This document shows, one piece after another, positions 57,412 through 64,000 of a DNA stretch of 64,000 nt; positions within the stretch are counted from its first letter, which is position 1, and the number at the start of each line of letters is the position of its first letter. Both the position numbers and the translations under genes were made by a program. A model generated the notes under the pieces. The model did no database searches and was not told where the DNA came from. It was given only the letters and a program-made list of their open reading frames with translations. Source of the stretch: Bimuria novae-zelandiae CBS 107.79 (Eukaryota; Ascomycota; Dothideomycetes; Pleosporales; Didymosphaeriaceae); the NCBI GenBank assembly GCA_010015655.1, contig ML976711.1, positions 92,509 through 156,508 of the forward strand, written 5' to 3'.

Positions 57412-59517
57412 GGATCATGAGAAAAAAGATGGTCACGGAGATTATCGACGAAAAACGAAAGACATCAGTCTTGCTGAAAGGTGGACGAGAGGCGATATGC
57501 CACCCGTTGTGCCTGCATAATGTTGACGACAACAGGGTCCAAACCGCGGATAGTTATTTCTCACAGAACAGGACCCGACCGTGCGTGGCACAATGTGCCC
57601 AGCCGATGTATTCGCATACAGATAACGCTGGATTGGTAGCCATAGGGTCGCGGCGCACTTTAAATGCAAGAAGCATGGTTTGTCCAATACGCCAGGCCGA
57701 GAGTGCGGCACGCTTAAGCGAATCGATATCTCGTGCATGACCGCCATGATAGTGCGGGGGCTCAACTGATCAGAGTCGTGAAGCTAACGATTATGAATAG
57801 AGGCTATGATTGTCGAGTCGTCACGGAGAAGCGCTTCGCACGGCGCGACCCACTGTAGATACTGGAGAAGGAGGGAGTCGTGGCTTGTAAACAGGAACGA
57901 CCCGGTGGAGAGGAAAACTCCAGTCGCAGTGCTTGAGATGCGGCTGAGATGCAAAATTCGCGTGGCGCTTGATTGGCGTAAATAGCGAGGAGGATCATGA
58001 TCGATGGTGCTTCGAGGCTGATGTCGCGGCACTCGGCTTGCATGTATCGCCTGCACTTCGATGCATTGGCACGCAGTGTTTCGTGGTGAGCTATTTTTAC
58101 TCTACCAGGCGCTTTGCAGGTCACTGTTCCGGTGAGCTTTCCACACCAAACTTCTCGTCCAATCAAATCACATAGTCACCACGCGCACTACACGGCTGCC
58201 ACGTGCACGTGTTTTGAAGCCTACCTAGGTAGAGAGGTTCCCGTGGGGGCTGGAATTGGAATGCAAGGGTCATTATCAACGTAATGAATGCCATGCGCTG
58301 GCCCTGTCTCTTGGTGAGACATAGTCTGATAGGCCGGATGAAAATCTTCTCATACAGGCATGAAGACGGAACGTGGTCATGGTGTTGATCGAATAAGTGT
58401 AGGGACTAGTAATTTCACAGTACTAGATGCACGCATGGGAATGCGAGAGGACATCAGAATCGGGAGGTCGTCCGTCAGTGCTGACGGCTCTTCGGGGTGA
58501 CGGGCGACTACGATTCCGGATGAGCATTGGAAGCACCGCCGGAATGATTGCACATGCTTTTCTAGCAATTACCGACGCCCAATCCGCGATCGGATCGTAG
58601 GAAGTGAGTCGACATCTGCTATTGTGTCCCAGCCACGTTGTTTGGTGGGTAATGTCCGAGCGATACAAACTTGGACGTTGATGTTGACGGGTACCGTGTA
58701 CGACCGTGAACAGCGGTATCCTAGTGAGACGTGTCTTTTCGATTGCGAAATGCACTAATTTGCATGTCTTTGTCGGTAGACGCGTCCAAGTCTTTTCACA
58801 GAAGCGACAGGGCATCGCAACGACTTGGAATGGAGTACTGTGAGCGGGTGTTTGTCTTATCGCCGGGTCCGAAAGCTCGTACTCGGGGCCATACGCGGCG
58901 AGGCATACGCGGCGAGGGATGGGCAATAGATATTGGCGTTCTCCTGCATGGATACACGCGCCGCAAGGCTGCATACCAGAGCCGCACGCGAGAGCTGTCA
59001 TGTTGATTGAGGTCATGGTGCGGCAAAGCCAGGCACCAATTGCGGCGTCGCCTCACGATGGGCGCCTGATCTCGATTGTGCGTTCGCAGGGAATGCATCT
59101 CTTTATTTGTTGTTGTGTTTCTTTTCTGCAAGGTACGCCTTGTCTTCCGGGGCTACGAGCAGATCTGGGGGTGCTGAGTGGAGCGACTGCAGCATCTGAC
59201 GCTATGGTGGCTGGGTGTATCCAGCCACATTGAATGCGCAACACAAACAGAGTAAACTCCCCAACGGCTCCACTGCAGCCGCTTCGTCTTGTGAAGCCAT
59301 TCGTTCTTTTCGCACTGACGCCTTCTCCCGGCTTCCTTTGCTGCGCTTCTCCCTTTCGCTTCTGCAATTGCAGTGCATGCACCGCGTCGAGCCTCTTTGT
59401 AGCTGCTTGCGCGGCTCCTCTGCCTGCTCCTCCACCGCGCCTTCGTTCTCTTACGCTCGCCGCTTTGATTTCTCTGTTTGGAAGTAAGATTAACTCTATG
59501 ACAGAGGAAAGCTCAAG
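57412..59517. other. 2.1-kb divergent intergenic region between the peroxidase-WSC and C2-domain genes
   Basis: Many short overlapping frames with no recognisable domain. It holds the promoters of both flanking genes. A pyrimidine-rich stretch at about 59,330-59,480 immediately precedes the C2-domain gene. Confidence 0.45.
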
Positions 59518-62363
59518 ATGGCAACTACGAAGCTGGTAAAACCATCGGCGCTGGGCCCGCAGCATACCGCGGGCATCTACTCCGATATGACGGTCGACGG
59601 GCCTGTGATTGGCACTCTGGTGGCCATCATGGACCGCGCGAAGAACCTGCCGAACCGCCGCTCTATGGGAAAGCAGGACCCGTACTGCGCCGCACGGCTG
59701 GGGAAGGAGGCAAAGAAGACGGCGACGGACCGTCGCGGTGGACAGACGCCTCGCTGGTATGCCCAATTCGAACCCAGATGATGCAACCACTCCCACTGAC
59801 ACGATGCAGGGACCAGGAGCTCCGATTCACAGTCCACGATTCGGCCGACTACCACCAGCTGAAGGTGTCCGTCTTCAACGATGACAAGAAGACGGAGCTG
59901 ATTGGCGAGGCGTGGGTGAATCTCGAAGCCGTCCTCATCCCGGGCGGCGGTCAGAGCGACACCTGGCATGGCCTCAATTGCCGGGGCAAGTATGCGGGAG
60001 AGATACGCATCGAGCTCACCTACTACGACACACGTCCGAAGGAGGAGAAGGCGTCGGCAGAGAAGAAGCCGCAAAGCGCAAGGCCAGGAGGAGGAAGCCC
60101 GGCTGTGGGCGGTCCACGCGAAGGCACGCCTGTGAAGCGGCGACCGCTTCCCTCTGACCCGACAGGAGCGTCGCCGTCTCCAATGCATACCCCAGAGAAG
60201 CGCGGCTTACGAGGGATGCAGGCAGGCCCACGAAGCTATGGCAGTCCCCGCCAGCGACCCAACAAGAAGACGCCCGCACCCCGACCATCGAGCCAGCATG
60301 TCGAAACACCTCCTCGCAGACCGGTGCCGGGTCCCTCTCCCATGAACGAGACACCGCCGCCCAAACAACACACGCCACAGCAAAGACCGGCTCCTCAGCA
60401 CGAGCGTGGCTTCGACATGTCGTATGCGGCCCCCAAACCGTACGAGGTGCAACCGGTTGAGTCGCATCCTGGAAATCGGACCATGTCTCAAGAGAATTTT
60501 CGGTCCTCGCGACGCCAGTCTTACAATCCTTCAGCTGAGCTAGCTCACTCTTACTCTGCTCCTGCAGTTCCGCACAGCTACGCCCCCGAGCCTGAACCCA
60601 TCCAGCCAGACCCGTACCGCGCAGAGCCTGCACACTCGAATCCACACACGCCTCAACAGCCTGACAGCTACGTGAGGGAGGGATATCAAGATCCAGCCTA
60701 CCACGTCGAGCCGCTACGGTTGAGTAGGAACGCTCGCAGCCAGGAGCAGGTGGCCCCGCAGGAGCAGTCGCATGCGCTTAGCGGGTACGAAGATGCCCAA
60801 AGTTCGTATGGCCATCAATATCAGTCGCATGGTCGAAGGGCAAGTGCGATGCAGCCCACGGTGGAGGACGAGGATGACCTTCCACCGCCACCGCCGGTGC
60901 ACAGAAAGAACGCGAACACGTTGCCCCAACCCCAACATCAGCCGCAAGACTATGTTGGTAATGCACCTGCACCTTTGAACACCTCGCGGTACATTGACGA
61001 GCCAACTGGGTACGGCTACGATTCCCCTCCACAGCCATACAACACCAACGAATATGGACAGATGGTTCCGCAAGAACGCCGGTACACTCACCCGCATCCT
61101 GCGAGCCGACCAGTGTCGCGGGATACCATGGTTCCATCACCGCTGCGGAGCGAGACTGCTGTAATTCCCGCAAGCCTAGTACCTGGTCTTGATGCACGTC
61201 AGAGTAGGGACTTGACTTCTTATCAGGGACCACCGCCTTCATATGACACGCCACCGCGGTCAAGGCAGTTGTCTGAGCCAGATTATCGCACTCCCCCGCA
61301 GTACGAACCTCCTTCGCGTCCTCATCCGTTGGTCCACTATCAACCTGCACCGCCAGTCGACTCCCCCCAGTACTACTCGCATCCACCCCCGGAAGAGCCA
61401 CGTCGGAGGTCGCCAACTCAAGATCTGGCTCTCGTCAAGCCTCGTGCCATCAGTCCTACCGCAGACGCCCATTCTCCCGTCAATGATCGGTCATCGCGGA
61501 TGCCGCAGCGAAGCATGCCCACGCGAAAGTCGGTGTCGCCCCGCCCGCCTCCCTCGTCTGACGGAACACAAGAGCGACGTCTTTCTGGGGTCCCTTTCGA
61601 CCCGGACAGCTTTGACGTCTACAATCCGAACGCAAAGCCTTCGTCTTCTGACCCCGAGCGTCCTGGTAGTAGTTTGGAAATGAATGACCAAGGTCAGGTC
61701 GTCACGTTTAGTGGACGTGTCATCGATGCATCGGATCACCTACCCGTCGACAGTTGGGCACCAGAGCCAGAGCGCAAACCGACAGAGAAGGTACGACCGG
61801 TCCGTTCGCGAGTTGCACTGAACGGCGCACGGGATCTTGAAGCAGCTGCGCAGCGTGAAGAACGATATCGCAGAGAAAGGGAGGAGAAGGAGCGCATTCG
61901 CCAGGCGACCGATGTGACGTTTGGTGCTGCGAGCAGCCCTAGCAACGCGCTGGTGACTTCCCGTCACAACTTCAACGATTACAATTCTCCCGTTAATGCT
62001 GGGGCGCTAGTACTAGCTGACCGGGACGCGACACCTCCCTCCACCGGACGCAACAGGTTGCAAAAGCGCAGCACCCGGCCCATGTCCACTTCAGCGTACG
62101 ACTCGCCGTCAGCGCATTCGCCGAGCAGCATCCCCATGCCAAACACGCATGTGCTGCGTGAGCGGGAGAACCTCAATGATTACGCTGGCAGTCCTGGCTA
62201 CGGAGGTGGCAGGCACTCGGTCGCTGCGCCGCCCATACCGGCTAAGATCCCGTTGGGGTCGGAAGACATGGCGCTCAGCATGGAGTTGCAGAGCATCGAC
62301 ATTGGGCCCGGCAGCGGAGGCAGACGGACGAGAGGAGCACCGCGTAGGAATTATGGCTTCTAG
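59518..62363 (+). CDS. C2-domain protein with long proline-rich tail (Inn1/Fic1-like cytokinesis protein)
   Basis: Exons 59518-59756 and 59810-62363, 930 residues. The 53-nt intron has donor GTATGC and acceptor GCAG, and the join reads QTPRWDQELRFTVHD. Residues about 25-155 form a C2 domain (IGTLVAIMDRAKNLPNR, GKQDPYCAARLG, DELIGEAWVNLE-like block, GKYAGEIRIELTYYD). The remaining 770 residues are disordered, rich in Pro, Ser, Gln and Tyr, with many PxxP stretches. A C2 domain followed by a long SH3-binding tail is the layout of Inn1 (budding yeast) and Fic1 (fission yeast), which link the actomyosin ring to septum synthesis. The name is inferred from architecture only; other C2 scaffold proteins remain possible. 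Confidence 0.8.
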
Positions 62364-64000
62364 TGCAGAAGTGTATAAGGCCTGAGGTTACTGTTCAATT
62401 AGTAAGTCGCGCGCTTTCCTTGGGATTGGCGGCGTCTTTGTATCATATAGGCTTGTTTTTGTATGGGCTGGTAGGGCGGTAGGGCTGGAGTTGATGGCCC
62501 CGAGGGGATTTTCAGAGGAACCGCCCACGATTGAAGTGGACTGAAGAGCTTGCTTAGCTGTGCAGCAGTCTGCTCTTCTTTGGCGTTTACACACATGGAT
62601 ACCACGATACTTTATCATGCAGCTCAATGCATCTCTATCTTTTATCTCGATGTTTATCTTCTTGCGCTACCTTCGCTGGTACCGAGGTAGACCACTTGAC
62701 AAGAGACTGAATGTAACTCGTGGAATTCAACGTTAGAGTATTTTCTACGACATTGGAGGCTGTGCTGCACGATTTACCCTAGACCGTCGCTACTGCAGAG
62801 AATTTGGCGTTGGTTCACATGATCTATATCCCCGTACTCGTATCTTCCTCGGAGAAACGAAAACTTCACGATAAAGAACTAGAGTAGGAGCCATTCAGCT
62901 GAAAGACTGCACGAGCGACGGACCTAATGCACGGCCACAAAGCGAAGGTCACGCGGACAGCGAAATGATTTCTGAAAAGTTTGTGGTGGATGTGGAGAAT
63001 GGGTGTTTAGAGTGAAGGGGCTGTCTGTGGCTGGGAGGTCTGGACCCCTGGCGGCTGGGCAATCATGGGTCGAGCCGAGTACGAGGATCTCGTTTTAAGT
63101 GAGGAATATGCCAAGGTTCTTTCTTTCTAACAGTGCTGCATTACAACCGCAATATTAAATATTAATTTATAAAAATTTAAGAGCTGGAAGAGGAGATTCA
63201 GGGCTATTTTCTTATATATTTAGCTTTTTTTAATGATTATTTTAAAGGGTTTTAATGTTGGGCAGTCAGATCGAAAAACCTTGGTATATGCCTCGCTAAA
63301 ACCGAGCTCCTCGTACTCGCAGGGGAGGGGGGGGGGGGGGGGTGGAATCTGCGCCGTGCGGGTGGGCGGCGAGGCTGAGCGGCTGCTGAGACGGAGGCCG
63401 ATGAAAGTTTCGAAACGAAAAGGCCCGACGACGGCACTGAAGTGGTGCCTGTCTGGAGTCATAGGTAGTACGCGATTTCCTTGCCGACAGGACGTCGCAT
63501 GTTGCTGCAGTGCTACCAGTATTCCCAGTTTAATGTTGTACGCAGTTACATTCAAACACACAGGGACAAGTACTGGAATTGGAGTGTTTGACCCTTGTCG
63601 ATGATCAGCACGCAGATTTCCTGGAACAGCCAGACGAGATCGGACACGGATCCAATAATCTCGCGATGGGCGCAGGGTACATTGAATGCTCGAATCGACA
63701 ATGCAATGTCTCCGTGTACACGTCCCACCCCGGCGGACACGCGACTCAAAGAAGCGAACAATAGCCGCTTTCACATCACCGCCGGGTGACGGGTCACCCG
63801 AGCAACAATGTGATTGAATGCGTCGTCGTGAAAGAGGCTGGGAACTTTGAGATGGTTCCGCAAGGGTTGGTTGCAGCACTTCGAGGGTCCAGAATCGCGC
63901 ACGCGTACAATGGGTGGAAAAAAGTGGACTATCGCTCACGTGAAATTCCTTGGCTGAACACCGAAAATTTCAGCTACATCGTGAATATACCATCAAAGTA
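62364..64000. other. terminal 1.6 kb, no supported gene; contains a 16-bp poly-G tract
   Basis: No coding signal I trust. A minus-strand frame of 239 codons (63939-63220) is Arg/Pro/Ser-rich and spans the poly-G tract at 63327-63342, so I did not accept it. An AT-rich segment lies at about 63,140-63,240. Confidence 0.45.
63327..63342 (+). repeat. poly-G homopolymer (16 nt)
   Basis: Sixteen consecutive G, preceded by GGGGA. It is prone to slippage and assembly error and could form a G-quadruplex with the flanking G runs. Confidence 0.9.

Noticed and set aside
59053..59802. 249-codon minus-strand frame upstream of and overlapping the C2-domain gene
   Set aside because: Overlaps exon 1 of the C2-domain gene in antisense and has no recognisable motif.
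63220..63939. 239-codon minus-strand frame near the window end
   Set aside because: Arg/Pro/Ser-rich, runs through the poly-G tract, and shows no domain, signal peptide or splice support.

Overview
This is a eukaryotic window from a filamentous ascomycete (Pezizomycotina). Dothideomycetes is my best guess, at moderate confidence. The evidence is many short (40-230 nt) GT-AG introns with CTAAC/CTGAC branch points, secreted carbohydrate-active proteins, a fungal Zn2Cys6 regulator, and transposable elements carrying the signature of repeat-induced point mutation (RIP): AT-rich DNA, CAA/CAG codons turned into TAA/TAG, and Asp codons turned into Asn in reverse-transcriptase active sites.

Layout. 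Positions 1-15,887 are a transposon graveyard: a pogo-like transposase (minus), a Tc1-like transposase (plus), a Tc1-like element with 69-bp inverted ends that carries a second, antisense ORF, a 5.85-kb LINE (minus) inserted in that element, and a 5'-truncated LINE (plus) beside it. Target-site duplications of both LINEs are visible, so the order of insertion can be read. Positions 17,040-25,650 hold a split-barrel FMN-type oxidase, an interrupted tRNA-Arg gene, a Zn2Cys6 transcription factor and two secreted-protein genes each broken by one in-frame TAG. Positions 26,300-35,400 are a second AT-rich block with a complete Ty3/Gypsy chromovirus (LTRs, ATAAT target duplication) that carries a convergent antisense Cys-cluster ORF, followed by a pogo-like C-terminal relic. 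A 197-bp MITE lies at 35,602-35,798.

Positions 36,028-62,363 are mostly ordinary gene space: GNAT acetyltransferase, nine-exon secreted GH2 glycosidase, pseudokinase-like protein, BYS1-family secreted protein, LPMO-like secreted protein, EAF transcription elongation factor, ribosomal protein S0 (uS2) divergent from mitochondrial uS15m, a doubly nonsense-mutated gene, a heme peroxidase fused to WSC domains, and a C2-domain protein resembling cytokinesis protein Inn1/Fic1. The last 1.6 kb has no gene I can support.

Themes. Secreted, plant-polymer- or cell-wall-oriented functions (GH2, LPMO-like, peroxidase-WSC, BYS1) are interleaved with housekeeping genes (uS2, uS15m, EAF). The most unusual features are the tRNA-Arg(ACG) gene split in its T arm by a 44-bp near-palindrome with a 5-bp direct duplication, and two unrelated transposon types that each carry an antisense Cys-containing ORF. 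Exon boundaries were set by hand from splice signals and reading-frame continuity. No database search was run.
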